In this document: piece by piece, positions 8,097-18,442 of the stretch
Numbering within the stretch: position 1 is the stretch's first letter
Layout of the letters: each line of letters opens with the position of its first letter
DNA from: Falsiroseomonas sp041690465
GTDB taxonomy: Bacteria; Pseudomonadota; Alphaproteobacteria; Acetobacterales; Acetobacteraceae
Assembly: GCF_041690465.1 (NCBI RefSeq)
Contig: NZ_JAWLHG010000013.1
Coordinates: 62,001 to 126,000, forward strand
Length of the DNA: 64,000 nucleotides
Direction of reading: 5' to 3'
The notes under the pieces: generated by a model
The model's input: only the letters and a program-made list of their open reading frames with translations
Database searches by the model: none
What the model was told of the DNA's origin: nothing
Made by a program: the position numbers and the translations under genes

Positions 8097-8786
8097 ATGA
8101 CGGACGAGGAACGCCGGATCATCACCAGCTTCGTGGAGCGGGTGAGCGGCGCTGCCGGCGCCGCGGCGCGCCCGGCCTCGCCCTGGGGGGCGCTCGGCGG
8201 GCAGCAGGCGCAGGCGCCGCTGCCCCCGGTGGACCCGGAGGCCGACCGGCTGCTCGCCGATCTGATGGACCGCCATCCGGAGGCGCGCTACCGCCTCACC
8301 CAGATGGCCTTCGTGCAGGAGCACGCGCTGGTTGAGATGCAGAACCGCATCCAGCAGCTGGAGTGGGAGGTCGAGAACGCCCGCCGCCAGGGCGCCGCGC
8401 AGCAGAATCGCGGCATGCTCGGCGGCCTGTTCGGTGGCGGCGGCGCGCGCCCGGCGGCGATGCCGCCGCGCCCGCAGCCGCAGTATCCGCCGGGCTACAA
8501 TCCGGGCGCCCTGCAGGGACGCGGCGGCTCCGGCTTCCTCGGCACCGCGATGATGACGGCGGTGGGCGTCGCCGGCGGCATGATGCTCGGCAATGCGCTG
8601 ATGTCCGCCTTCTCCGGCGGCGCGGCCGAGGCGGCGACGGCTGCCGGTGACTTCGCGCAGGATGCGGTGCCGACCTCCTCGCCCTGGACCGATCCGGGCG
8701 CCGCGACGCAGCCGGATGACGCGCAGAACCATGGCGACGACGCCGGCGCCTATGATGACGGCGGCGGCTACGACGACGAGATCTGA
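8097..8786 (+). CDS. DUF2076 domain-containing protein
   Basis: This 229-residue protein begins MTDEERRIITSFVERVSG and contains the family core with AFVQEHALVEMQNRIQQLEWE, a helical segment. A Gly/Ala-rich stretch with a possible membrane-active helix (AMMTAVGVAGGMMLGNALM) follows, and the Asp/Gly-rich acidic tail ends GYDDEI. The start is set by homology and an upstream gagaggaca site. DUF2076 proteins are presumed periplasmic or envelope-associated but are uncharacterised. A strong terminator follows directly, closing the transcript. Confidence 0.87.
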   Translation: MTDEERRIITSFVERVSGAAGAAARPASPWGALGGQQAQAPLPPVDPEADRLLADLMDRHPEARYRLTQMAFVQEHALVEMQNRIQQLEWEVENARRQGAAQQNRGMLGGLFGGGGARPAAMPPRPQPQYPPGYNPGALQGRGGSGFLGTAMMTAVGVAGGMMLGNALMSAFSGGAAEAATAAGDFAQDAVPTSSPWTDPGAATQPDDAQNHGDDAGAYDDGGGYDDEI

Positions 8787-8803
8787 GCCTCCGCTCGGGT
8801 CCG

Positions 8804-8835
8804 AGCCCCGGCGCCGTGCGGCGCCGGGGCTTTTT
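8804..8835 (+). terminator. Rho-independent terminator after the DUF2076 gene
   Basis: A perfect 12-bp stem (8804-8815 with 8820-8831, core agccccggcgcc) closes a gtgc tetraloop and runs into TTTTT at 8831-8835. It sits 18 bases after the DUF2076 stop and before the LysR gene. It is the clearest intrinsic terminator I found in the window. Confidence 0.9.
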
Positions 8836-8879
8836 CATGCCTTGATCGCCACCGCATTGCCGCGCCATCTGCGCAGGCC

Positions 8880-9728
8880 ATGCGGCTTCCCGACCTCGAC
8901 CTCGACCTGCTCCGCTGCTTCGTCCTCGTCGCCGAGGCGCGCGGCTTCACCGCTGCCGGCGAGGCGCTCGGCCTGACGCAGTCGGCCGTCAGCCTGCGCG
9001 TGAAGAGGCTGGAGGAGGTGGTCCGCCGCCCGCTCTTCGACCGCACCACGCGCACCGTCTCCCTGACGCGGGAGGGCGAGTTGCTGCTCGGCTACGCCCG
9101 TCGGCTGCTGGCGCTCAACGACGAGGCGGTTCGCCGGCTGGTCGCGCCGCCGGTTGCAGGCAGGCTGCGCCTTGGCGTCGCCGACCATTTCGTGCCGCGC
9201 AGCCTGGCGCCCATCCTGGCCCGCTTCGCCCGGACCTACCCCGAGGTGCGGCTGGAGGTGGAGGTCGGGCGCAGCCATGAGCTTCGCGCCAAGCAGGCGG
9301 CAGGCTCGCTCGACCTGGTGCTCGGCAAGCGCCGCGACGGCGAGACGGCGGGCACCCCGATCTGGACCGAGCAGGTGGTCTGGGCGGCGGCGCCCGATTG
9401 GACGCAGCCCGAAGACCGCCCGCTGCCGCTCGCGCTGCTGCCGGAGGGGTGCCTGTTCCGCGAGCGTGCGCTGGCCGCGCTCGGCCGCGCCGGCCTGCCC
9501 TTCGAGGCGGTGTTCACCTGCGACAGCCTGCTGGGCCTCGCCGCGGCGGCGCAGGCGGGCTTCGCGCTGACGGTGCTTGGCCGCTCCGGCTTCCCGCCGG
9601 GCCTGGTGGAGGTGCCGGGCATGCCTGAGCTCGGCGTGGTGGAGATGGCGGTGTTCGGTGACCCCGCTGGGCGGCACCAGGTGGTGGCGCCGCTGGTCGG
9701 CTTCATCCGGGAGAGCCTGGGAAGCTGA
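8880..9728 (+). CDS. LysR-family transcriptional regulator
   Basis: This 282-residue protein has an N-terminal winged helix-turn-helix (residues 4-62): LRCFVLVAEARGFTAAGEAL, then LTQSAVSLRVKRLEE as the recognition helix. The effector domain begins near GRLRLGVADHFVPRSL. It starts at ATG 8880, about 45 bases after the terminator, and the downstream gene is wecB. No obvious divergent target exists, so the regulon is not predictable from position. Confidence 0.92.
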   Translation: MRLPDLDLDLLRCFVLVAEARGFTAAGEALGLTQSAVSLRVKRLEEVVRRPLFDRTTRTVSLTREGELLLGYARRLLALNDEAVRRLVAPPVAGRLRLGVADHFVPRSLAPILARFARTYPEVRLEVEVGRSHELRAKQAAGSLDLVLGKRRDGETAGTPIWTEQVVWAAAPDWTQPEDRPLPLALLPEGCLFRERALAALGRAGLPFEAVFTCDSLLGLAAAAQAGFALTVLGRSGFPPGLVEVPGMPELGVVEMAVFGDPAGRHQVVAPLVGFIRESLGS

Positions 9729-9785
9729 ATTCCGCTCCTTTTCGTCAATTGAGGGTTGAGAAACGGAGCGCTTTCCGCGACTCTT

Positions 9786-9815
9786 GTTGCGGCGCGGCAC
9801 CGCGCCGGTAGCAAC
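9786..9815. other. Hairpin in the wecB leader
   Basis: Ggcgcgg (9791-9797) pairs with ccgcgcc (9800-9806), framed by gttgc (9786-9790) and gcaac (9811-9815), ending 15 bases before the wecB ATG. There is no T run, so it is not an intrinsic terminator. It could affect wecB translation by masking the ribosome site. Confidence 0.35.
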
Positions 9816-9830
9816 GGGCGACGGCATTCC

Positions 9831-11006
9831 ATGGCAGGACCACCGCAGGCTGCGGCGGAGCGGGTGATGCTCGTCTTCGGCACGCGCCCGGAGGCGATCA
9901 AGATGCTGCCGGTTGCCGCCGCGCTGCGCCGCCGCGGCTTCGCGCTCTTCCTGCTCTCCACCGGACAGCACCGGGAGATGCTGGACCAGACGCTGTCCGC
10001 CTTCGGTGCCAGCTGCGACGAGGATCTCGGCCTGATGGCGCCGGGGCAGGGGCTGAGCGAGCTGTTCGCCCGGGTGCTGCTCGGCGTCACCGCCGTGCTG
10101 GAGCGGGAGAGGCCCAGCCTGGTGCTGGTGCATGGCGACACCACCACCGCCATGGCCGCGGCACTCGCCGCCTTCCATGCGCGCATCGCGATCGGCCATG
10201 TGGAGGCCGGGCAGCGCTCCTTCGATCTCGACCGGCCCTTCCCGGAGGAGCTGAACCGGGTGGCGGTGGATGCGATGTCCACGTTGATGTTCGCAGCCAC
10301 CGATCAGGCCGCCGCCAATCTGCGCGCCGAATACGCCGCGCGCGGCCGCATCCTGGTGACCGGCAACACCGGCATCGACGCGCTGCTCGACACCGCCGCG
10401 CGCATCGCTGCCGAGCCGGGCCTGGCGGCTCGGCTGCAGGCGTCGCTGCCGCCGCTCGATCCCGAGCGTCGGCTGGTGGTGGCGACGGCGCATCGGCGCG
10501 AGAGCCTGGAGGCGGGGCTGGCGCGGATCTGCGACGCGGTGGCGGCGATCGCGGCGCGCGGCGATGCGGAGGTGCTCTGGCCGCTGCACCGCAATCCCGC
10601 CGTGCGCATCCCCGCGCTGCGCCGGCTTGCCGGGCGGCCGAACGTGCATCTGGTGGAGCCGCTCGGCTATCTCGAGATGGTCTGGCTGATGGGCCGCGCC
10701 ACGATCCTGCTGACCGACAGCGGCGGGCTGCAGGAGGAAGGGCCGGCGCTCGGCAAGCCGGTGCTGGTGATGCGCGAGGTGACGGAGCGGCCGGAGGCGC
10801 TGGCCACCGGCACGGTGAAGCTGGTCGGCACCGATCCGCGCGTGATTCGCGCCGAGGTGGCACGGCTGCTGGACGACGACGCGGCCTACGCCGCGATGGC
10901 GCGGCACGCCTTCCCCTTCGGCGACGGCAGCGCCGCGCAGCGCATCGCCGCAGCGATCGAGGACTGGGTCATCGCGCGCCGCAACAGGCGGAGCGACGCG
11001 GCTTGA
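9831..11006 (+). CDS. wecB: UDP-N-acetylglucosamine 2-epimerase (non-hydrolysing)
   Basis: This 391-residue cytosolic enzyme interconverts UDP-GlcNAc and UDP-ManNAc. Hallmarks are FGTRPEAIKMLP at the N-terminus, HGDTTTAMAAALAAF (catalytic Asp), GHVEAGQRS and FPEELNR (catalytic Glu pair), TAHRRES (catalytic His) and LTDSGGLQEEGPALGKPVL. ATG 9831 is chosen because homology starts about ten residues later; the upstream frame extension lacks family similarity. It overlaps the wecC start by TTGA, so the two are translated together to make UDP-ManNAcA for a surface polysaccharide. Confidence 0.93.
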   Translation: MAGPPQAAAERVMLVFGTRPEAIKMLPVAAALRRRGFALFLLSTGQHREMLDQTLSAFGASCDEDLGLMAPGQGLSELFARVLLGVTAVLERERPSLVLVHGDTTTAMAAALAAFHARIAIGHVEAGQRSFDLDRPFPEELNRVAVDAMSTLMFAATDQAAANLRAEYAARGRILVTGNTGIDALLDTAARIAAEPGLAARLQASLPPLDPERRLVVATAHRRESLEAGLARICDAVAAIAARGDAEVLWPLHRNPAVRIPALRRLAGRPNVHLVEPLGYLEMVWLMGRATILLTDSGGLQEEGPALGKPVLVMREVTERPEALATGTVKLVGTDPRVIRAEVARLLDDDAAYAAMARHAFPFGDGSAAQRIAAAIEDWVIARRNRRSDAA

Positions 11007-12232
11007 GCGATGTCTGTGTCGTCGGGCTCGGCCATGTCGGCCTGCCCACCGCGGCGCTGCTGGCCGAGGCCGGGCATCGCGTGGTGGGGTGCGACACCGC
11101 GCCCGAGGTGGTGGCGCGGGTGAATGCGGGCCGCGCCGGCCTGCACGAGCCGGGCCTTGATGCGCTGCTGGCGCGGGCCGGGGAGCGTCTGCGCGCACAG
11201 GCGGTGCCCGCGGCCGCGGAGTTCCACCTCATCACCGTGCCGACCCCGCTCGGCGAGGTGCGCCGCGCCGATCTGTCGCATGTCTGGGCGGCGGCGGACG
11301 CCGTCGCGCCGGTGCTGCGCGCGGGCGACTGCGTGATCCTGGAAAGCACCGTGCCGGTCGGCACGACGGAACGACTCGCGGCGCGGCTGGCCGGGCGGCG
11401 GCCGGACCTGGTGTTCCCCGCCCATGGCGGGCCATCCCTGCCGGGCTGCGTGCATGTCGCGCATTGCCCGGAGCGGGTGATGCCGGGCCGTGCGCTGCAC
11501 GAGCTGGTGCACAACGACCGGGTGATCGGTGGCCTCGGGGCGGGCTGCGCGGCGCGTGCGGCGGAGGTCTATCGCGGCTTCGTGCGGGGCGCGCCGGTGC
11601 TGGCTGATTGCCGCATGGCGGAGCTGGTGAAGCTCGCCGAGAATGCCTTCCGCGACGTCAACATCGCCTTCGCCAACGAGCTTGCTGCGGTCTGCGGGCG
11701 GTTCGGTCTTGATGTGTGGCAGGCGATCGGGCTGGCGAACCGGCACCCGCGCGTGAACGTGCTCTCGCCCGGCGCGGGCGTGGGCGGGCATTGCGTGGCG
11801 GTGGATCCCTGGTTCCTCGTGGAAGGCGCGCCGGAGGAGGCGCGGCTGGTCCGCGCGGCGCGCGAGGTCAACGACGCGACGCCGCATCGCGTGGTGGCGC
11901 AACTGCGACAGGCGGCCGCACGCTTCGCGGCGCCCCGGGTGGCCTGCCTCGGCCTGGCCTACAAGCCGGATGTGGGCGACCTGCGCGAGAGTCCGGCGGT
12001 GGTGATCGCCGAGGCGCTGCTGCGCGAGGGAATGGCCGTGAGCGTTTGCGATCCCTTCGTGGCCCGCCTGCCGGATGCGGTGGTGGGTGCCGTGCTGCGC
12101 GATCCCGCGGCGGCGATCGCGGAGGCCGACGTGGTGGCGATCCTGGTGGCGCACACCGCGTTCCGCGGGCTGGATCGCGCGCTGTTCGGCGGCAAGGCGG
12201 TGGTGGATGCGGTGGGCCTGCTGAGGGGGTAG
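11003..12232 (+). CDS. wecC: UDP-N-acetyl-D-mannosaminuronate dehydrogenase
   Basis: This 409-residue NAD-dependent enzyme oxidises C6 of UDP-ManNAc in two steps. It shows GLGHVGLPTAALLA for NAD binding, ESTVPVGTTE, ELVKLAENAFRDVNIAFANE with the catalytic Lys and Asn, GAGVGGHCVAVDPWFL with the catalytic Cys, and GLAYKPDVGDLRESPA in the C-terminal domain. It starts at TTG 11003 overlapping the wecB stop. Other UDP-sugar dehydrogenases share these motifs, but the wecB partner points to ManNAc. It converges with glmS 21 bases away. Confidence 0.9.
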   Translation: MSDVCVVGLGHVGLPTAALLAEAGHRVVGCDTAPEVVARVNAGRAGLHEPGLDALLARAGERLRAQAVPAAAEFHLITVPTPLGEVRRADLSHVWAAADAVAPVLRAGDCVILESTVPVGTTERLAARLAGRRPDLVFPAHGGPSLPGCVHVAHCPERVMPGRALHELVHNDRVIGGLGAGCAARAAEVYRGFVRGAPVLADCRMAELVKLAENAFRDVNIAFANELAAVCGRFGLDVWQAIGLANRHPRVNVLSPGAGVGGHCVAVDPWFLVEGAPEEARLVRAAREVNDATPHRVVAQLRQAAARFAAPRVACLGLAYKPDVGDLRESPAVVIAEALLREGMAVSVCDPFVARLPDAVVGAVLRDPAAAIAEADVVAILVAHTAFRGLDRALFGGKAVVDAVGLLRG

Positions 12233-12253
12233 CAGCCCCGCCACGCCGCGCGC

Positions 12254-14077
<1,824 letters not shown>

Positions 14078-14169
14078 GGTGCGCCTGGTCTCCTTGGCTG
14101 ATTGTAGCCGGGGGGCCGTTCTCCCTCTAGCCGGTTCGCGGCGCCTGCGAAACCGCCTGGGGATGGCAG

Positions 14170-14202
14170 GGGGAATCACGCGCTGTTTCGTCGCGTTTCC
14201 CC
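14170..14202. other. Long imperfect hairpin upstream of the MFS gene
   Basis: Ggggaa (14170-14175) and acgcg (14178-14182) pair with cgcgt (14192-14196) and ttcccc (14197-14202), with a two-base bulge and nine-base loop. It lies in the 211-base divergent glmS/MFS interval. It may be a protein-binding dyad or leader structure; no T run follows. Confidence 0.35.
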
Positions 14203-14288
14203 GGCATGCCGCACCTGCACAGCTGCGCATTGACCGCCGCCGCCGCCCGGCGCAGCCTTTGCGGAGTCTCCACGGAGCCCGCCTCGGC

Positions 14289-15506
14289 ATGGCCGAATCC
14301 GCGCCGCCGGGCCGAGACGCGCGGATCCTCGCGCTGATCGGCACCGGCCACTGCCTCAGCCATTTCTACATGCTCTGCCTGCCGCCGCTGTTCCTGGTCT
14401 GGCGGGAGGAGTTCGGCGTGAGCTTCGCCGAGCTCGGCCTGGCGGTGGCGTTGATGAGCGGGGTGACGGCGGCGCTGCAGACGCCGGTGGGCTTCCTGGT
14501 GGACAGGCACGGCGCGCGGCCTTTCCTGGTGGGCGGCATCCTTCTGATGGCGCTGTCCATCGCGGCGATGGCCGCGTCGCCGGGCTACTGGGCGATCCTG
14601 CTGCTGGCGATCGTCTCCGGGGTGGGCAATTCGGTGATCCACCCGGCGGATTACGTCATCCTCGGCTCCGCCATCGACAAGTCGCGCATCGGCCGCGCCT
14701 TCGCGGTGCATACCTTCACCGGCAACCTCGGCTTCGCCTTCGGCCCGCCGGTGATCGCGGCGATGCTGCTGGTGATGGATTGGCGTCCGGCGCTGCTGAT
14801 CCTCGGCCTGCTCGGCGTGCCGGTGGCGGCGGCGGTGTTCTGGCAGTGCCGCATCCTGCCGAGGACGGTGAAGGCGAAGGAACGCGCGGCCGGCCCGACG
14901 GGGCGGGAGCTGCTGCTCTCGCGCCCGATCCTGCTGTTCTTCGGCTTCTTCCTGCTGAGCGGCATGGCTGGCACCGCCTTCCAGGCCTTCTCGATCGCCG
15001 TGTTCGGCACCTTGTGGGGCACGCCGGTGGCGGTCGCCTCGCTGGCGCTGACCGGCTACATGGTGGGGGCGACCGGCGGCGTGCTGGTGGGCGGCTGGTT
15101 CGCCGACCGCTCGACGCGCCATTTCGCCTTCATCGTCGGCCTGACCACCACCGCCGCCGCCCTGATGGTCGCGATGGGCACGGTGCCGATGCCGGAGTGG
15201 ATGCTGCCCGTTGTGTCGCTGGGCGCGGGGCTGGCCATGGGCGCCTCCCGCACGCCGCGCGACGTGATGCTGAAGGATGCCGTGCCGCCCGGGGAGATGG
15301 GCAAGGTGTTCGGCTTCGTCTCCTCCGGCCTGCCGCTCGGCCAGGCGGTCACGCCGGTGCCCTTCGGCTTCCTGATCGATTTCGGCCTCGCCTGGCTGGT
15401 GATGCCGGCGGCGGCGGGGCTGCTCATGGCATCCCTGTTCTGCATGGGCTCGGCGGCGGGCGCGGCGCGGCAGGCGCGGGCTGCGCGTGTCGTGCCCGCC
15501 GAGTAG
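14289..15506 (+). CDS. Major facilitator superfamily transporter
   Basis: This 405-residue integral membrane protein has about twelve hydrophobic segments in two six-helix halves. The loop GFLVDRHGARPFLVGG is the conserved MFS cytoplasmic signature between helices 2 and 3, with a related WFADRSTRHF loop in the second half. ATG 14289 is used because upstream in-frame sequence is not hydrophobic and lies in the glmS promoter region. The substrate cannot be told from sequence; this type resembles fosmidomycin-resistance-like carriers. A TRIC-type channel gene follows three bases after its stop, likely in the same transcript. Confidence 0.87.
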   Translation: MAESAPPGRDARILALIGTGHCLSHFYMLCLPPLFLVWREEFGVSFAELGLAVALMSGVTAALQTPVGFLVDRHGARPFLVGGILLMALSIAAMAASPGYWAILLLAIVSGVGNSVIHPADYVILGSAIDKSRIGRAFAVHTFTGNLGFAFGPPVIAAMLLVMDWRPALLILGLLGVPVAAAVFWQCRILPRTVKAKERAAGPTGRELLLSRPILLFFGFFLLSGMAGTAFQAFSIAVFGTLWGTPVAVASLALTGYMVGATGGVLVGGWFADRSTRHFAFIVGLTTTAAALMVAMGTVPMPEWMLPVVSLGAGLAMGASRTPRDVMLKDAVPPGEMGKVFGFVSSGLPLGQAVTPVPFGFLIDFGLAWLVMPAAAGLLMASLFCMGSAAGAARQARAARVVPAE

Positions 15507-15509
15507 GCC

Positions 15510-16157
15510 GTGGCGGCGCTCGACCTCGCGCTCCGGCTGCTGGACTGGCTGGGCATCGCCGCCTTCGCGGCCTCCGGCGCGCTAGTGGCCAGCCGCAAGC
15601 AGATGGACGCCGTGGGCTTCGTGCTGATGGCAGCGGTGACGGGCTTCGGCGGTGGCACGCTGCGCGACCTGCTGCTCGGCCGCACGCCGGTGTCCTGGCT
15701 CGCCAGGCCCGAGCTGCTGGCGATCGCGGCCGGCGCGGCACTGCTGGTGTTCTTCACCGCGCATCTGGTGGAAAGCCGCTTCCGGGCGCTGGTGTGGGTT
15801 GATGCGGCGGGTATGGCGCTGTTTGCGGTGGTCGGCGCCGAGATCGCGCTAGTGGCGGGCACCGATCCTTGGGCGGCGGTGCTGCTCGGCGTGGTGACCG
15901 CGACGGCGGGCGGCATCATGCGCGACGTGATCTGCGACGAGTTGCCGCTGATCCTGCGGAGGGAGATCTACATCACCGCCGCGGCGGCCGGCGCGGCAGC
16001 CTATGTGGCGCTGCGGCTGGCGCCGCTGCCGCGCGACGTCGCGCTGCTGGCCGGGCTGCTGCTGGCCTTCGGCATCCGCGCCGCGGCGATCCTGCGCGGC
16101 TGGTCGCTGCCGCCCTATCGCGCGCGGCCGGCGCGGGACTACCCCGACCGGCGCTGA
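15510..16157 (+). CDS. TRIC-family cation channel (UPF0126)
   Basis: This 215-residue membrane protein has seven predicted helices arranged as two UPF0126 repeats. Each repeat carries the glycine/Arg-Asp pore motif: FGGGTLRDLLLG in the first and AGGIMRDVICDE in the second. Bacterial TRIC proteins form homotrimeric monovalent cation channels. It begins with GTG 15510, three bases after the MFS stop. The specific physiological role here is unknown. Confidence 0.9.
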   Translation: MAALDLALRLLDWLGIAAFAASGALVASRKQMDAVGFVLMAAVTGFGGGTLRDLLLGRTPVSWLARPELLAIAAGAALLVFFTAHLVESRFRALVWVDAAGMALFAVVGAEIALVAGTDPWAAVLLGVVTATAGGIMRDVICDELPLILRREIYITAAAAGAAAYVALRLAPLPRDVALLAGLLLAFGIRAAAILRGWSLPPYRARPARDYPDRR

Positions 16158-16164
16158 CCGCCCG

Positions 16165-17277
16165 TCACCAGTAGTTGCAGCGCTCCCACTGCGCCACCAG
16201 CCGCCCGCCCTCCAGCACGTGGTAGCGCTGATGCGCGGCGGCGGTGAGGCAGACATGGTTCGGCGCCACCCGCACCAGCGCGCCGACCGGTAGGCGGTCG
16301 AGCGGCAGCGTGGCGCCTTCCGCCGCGCGCACCTCGCCATGTTCCTGGTGCACCCGCGTGACCATGGCGTCGCCGAGCGTCGGCTTGCCGTCAAGGTCGA
16401 GCACGCGGCCGAACTTCCAGTCGCGCGGCGCGGCCTCCGTGCTGCGGTCCTTGGACAGCGCCAGCGCGCCGGCATCCAGCAGCACCGCGTTGCGCTGCGG
16501 ATAGCGCCCGATGACGGAGGCCAGCACCGTGACCGCAATATCCTCAAGCGGATGCGTGCCGATCTGCGCCTGGAACAGGTCGCCCAGCATGTAGACGCCG
16601 GCGCGGGTCTCGGTAACGCCGTCCAGGTGCTCCGCGTACATCGCGGTGGGCGAGGCGCCGACCGAGACGATGCGCACCGCATGCCCCGCCGCGCGCAGCC
16701 GTTCCGCGGCGCGCACGATGCCGGCGCGCTCGATCTCCGCGATCTCCGCCATCGCCGCCTCGCTGCGGCCGGCATAGGAATGGCCGGAGTGGGAGACGAC
16801 GCCCGCCAGCCGCTGGCCGAGCGCGGCACCGATGGCGAGCAGTGCATCCGACTCGGGCGCCACGCCGGCGCGCCCCTCGCCGACATCCACCTCGATCAGC
16901 GCCTCGATCGGGCCGCGATGCGCGGCGATGGCGCGCGCGGTGTCGAGGTCGTCGGTGATCACCTTCACCGTGCTGCCCGCGGCGTTGAGCGCGGCGACGG
17001 CATCGAGCTTCGCGGGCACGATGCCGACCGCATAGATCTGGTCGCGGAAGCCGTGGTCGGCGAAGTAGCGCGCCTCGGCCAGCGTGCTGACGGTGATCGG
17101 CCCCTTGCCCGGCGCGGCCAGGTCGGCGACCTGCGCGTTCTTCGCTGTCTTCATGTGCGGCCGCAGCATCACCCCGGGATGCCGCGCCACCGCCTGCGCC
17201 ATGCGCGCGATGTTGCGCTTCAGGATGTCGAGGTCCAGCAGCAGGCAGGGAGTCGGCAGGTCATGGAGCGTGGTCAC
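16165..17277 (-). CDS. DSD1/D-threonine aldolase-like PLP enzyme
   Basis: This 370-residue alanine-racemase-fold enzyme begins LHDLPTPCLLLDLDILKRNI. The PLP Lys lies in MLRPHMKTAKNAQ and the C-terminal metal-binding His and Cys in APNHVCLT, as in D-threonine aldolase, D-serine dehydratase and D-3-hydroxyaspartate aldolase. GTG 17277 overlaps the upstream gene stop as GTGA. Retro-aldol cleavage or dehydration of a D-3-hydroxy-amino acid is the expected chemistry; the exact substrate is open. Coupling with a threonine-synthase-like enzyme suggests 3-hydroxy-amino-acid catabolism. Confidence 0.85.
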   Translation of the reverse strand: MTTLHDLPTPCLLLDLDILKRNIARMAQAVARHPGVMLRPHMKTAKNAQVADLAAPGKGPITVSTLAEARYFADHGFRDQIYAVGIVPAKLDAVAALNAAGSTVKVITDDLDTARAIAAHRGPIEALIEVDVGEGRAGVAPESDALLAIGAALGQRLAGVVSHSGHSYAGRSEAAMAEIAEIERAGIVRAAERLRAAGHAVRIVSVGASPTAMYAEHLDGVTETRAGVYMLGDLFQAQIGTHPLEDIAVTVLASVIGRYPQRNAVLLDAGALALSKDRSTEAAPRDWKFGRVLDLDGKPTLGDAMVTRVHQEHGEVRAAEGATLPLDRLPVGALVRVAPNHVCLTAAAHQRYHVLEGGRLVAQWERCNYW

Positions 17278-18392
17278 AGCGAAACCCCCAGCATCTCCGC
17301 ATAGCGCGGCGTGGATTTGAGGCCGGTGCCGGTCAGCACGACCACCGCGGTCTCTCCCGCGCCGATCTTCCCGGCTTCGCGCAGCTTGCCGAAGGCGGCG
17401 GCGGCCTGGGCGCAGGTCGGCTCGACATAGACGCCCATGCGCGCCAGCGCGAGCGAGGCGGCGGCGATCTCCTCCTCCGCCAGCAGCACCGCGCCGCCGT
17501 TGCTCTCCCGCATCGCCGTGAGGCATTCGGGCAGGCGGATCGGCTGGGCGATGGCGGTGCCCTCCGCGATGGTGGGCTGCGCCTCCGCCGCCGGAAGGCC
17601 GAGCGCCGCACGGGCTATGGGTCCGCAATTGGCCGGCTGCGCCGCCCAGATGCGCGGCAGCGCGCCGATCTGCCCGGCGCGCAGCAGCTCGCCGAAGCCG
17701 AGCCAGCAGCCGAGCACGTTGGAGCCCGCGCCGCAGGGCACGATCACATGATCGGGCGCGCGGAAGCCGAGATCCTCCCACAACTCATAGGCGAGAGTCT
17801 TGGTGCCTTCCAGGAAGAAGGGCTGCCAGTTGTGGCTGGCGTAGAAGATCTCCGCCGACCGGCGCAGCGCGGCGTCGGCGCAGTCCTGGCGGCTGCCGGG
17901 GATCAGTTCGATCGCGGCACCGGCGGCGCGCGATTGCACGGTCTTCGCCGGGCTGGTGCTGGCGGGCACGTAGATCGTCGCTGCCATCCCGCCAGCCGCG
18001 GCATAGGCCGATACGGCGGCGCCACCGTTGCCGGAGCTGTCCTCCAGCACGGACGTGACGCCCTGGTCGCGCAGCAGCGACAGCATCACCGAGGCGCCGC
18101 GATCCTTGAAGCTGCCGGTCGGCATGAACCACTCGCATTTCAGCAGCGCGGTGCCGCCGGGAAGCTCACGCTCGATCAGCGGCGTGCAACCTTCGCCCAT
18201 GCTGATCGGCGCCTTCGGCGCGAAGGGCAGGGCGGCGGCGTAGCGCCAGATGCTGCGCGTGCCGGTTGCGATCTCGTCGCGGCCGATGCCGGCGCGCGGC
18301 GTCAGCATCAGCGGTTCCTGCGCATCGCCGCTCCAGCGCGGGGTGCCGAGCGGCCAGGTGCGGCCGGTGCGGGGGTCGAGGTAGGACTGCAT
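17274..18392 (-). CDS. Threonine-synthase-like PLP lyase (fold type II)
   Basis: This 372-residue enzyme carries the PLP Lys motif TGSFKDRGASVM and the phosphate-binding SSGNGGAAVSAYAAAGG. GEGCTPLIERE and VVLTGTGLKS are also typical of threonine synthase and its catabolic relatives. A genuine biosynthetic gene is usually near homoserine genes, which are absent here. The overlap with a D-threonine-aldolase-like gene suggests a catabolic role such as hydroxy-amino-acid dehydration or beta-replacement. It starts at ATG 18392, 50 bases from the divergent M20 gene. Confidence 0.8.
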   Translation of the reverse strand: MQSYLDPRTGRTWPLGTPRWSGDAQEPLMLTPRAGIGRDEIATGTRSIWRYAAALPFAPKAPISMGEGCTPLIERELPGGTALLKCEWFMPTGSFKDRGASVMLSLLRDQGVTSVLEDSSGNGGAAVSAYAAAGGMAATIYVPASTSPAKTVQSRAAGAAIELIPGSRQDCADAALRRSAEIFYASHNWQPFFLEGTKTLAYELWEDLGFRAPDHVIVPCGAGSNVLGCWLGFGELLRAGQIGALPRIWAAQPANCGPIARAALGLPAAEAQPTIAEGTAIAQPIRLPECLTAMRESNGGAVLLAEEEIAAASLALARMGVYVEPTCAQAAAAFGKLREAGKIGAGETAVVVLTGTGLKSTPRYAEMLGVSL

Positions 18393-18442
18393 GGGGGGAT
18401 ACTCACTTGCGGCCGGCGCCCCGGCAAGCGAGGCTGCCCCGC

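Noticed and set aside
6106..8097. 663-codon minus-strand open frame
   Set aside because: It covers ftsE in another frame and runs antisense to the zinc-ribbon and CoA-binding genes; sequence is low-complexity Arg/Ala/Pro.
8835..11198. 787-codon open frame on the minus strand
   Set aside because: It lies antisense to the LysR, wecB and wecC genes, has no homology and is the usual stop-poor shadow of very GC-rich coding DNA.
17274..18392. Biosynthetic thrC
   Set aside because: There are no homoserine genes nearby, and the gene overlaps a D-threonine-aldolase-like gene, so a catabolic relative is more likely; left without a symbol.
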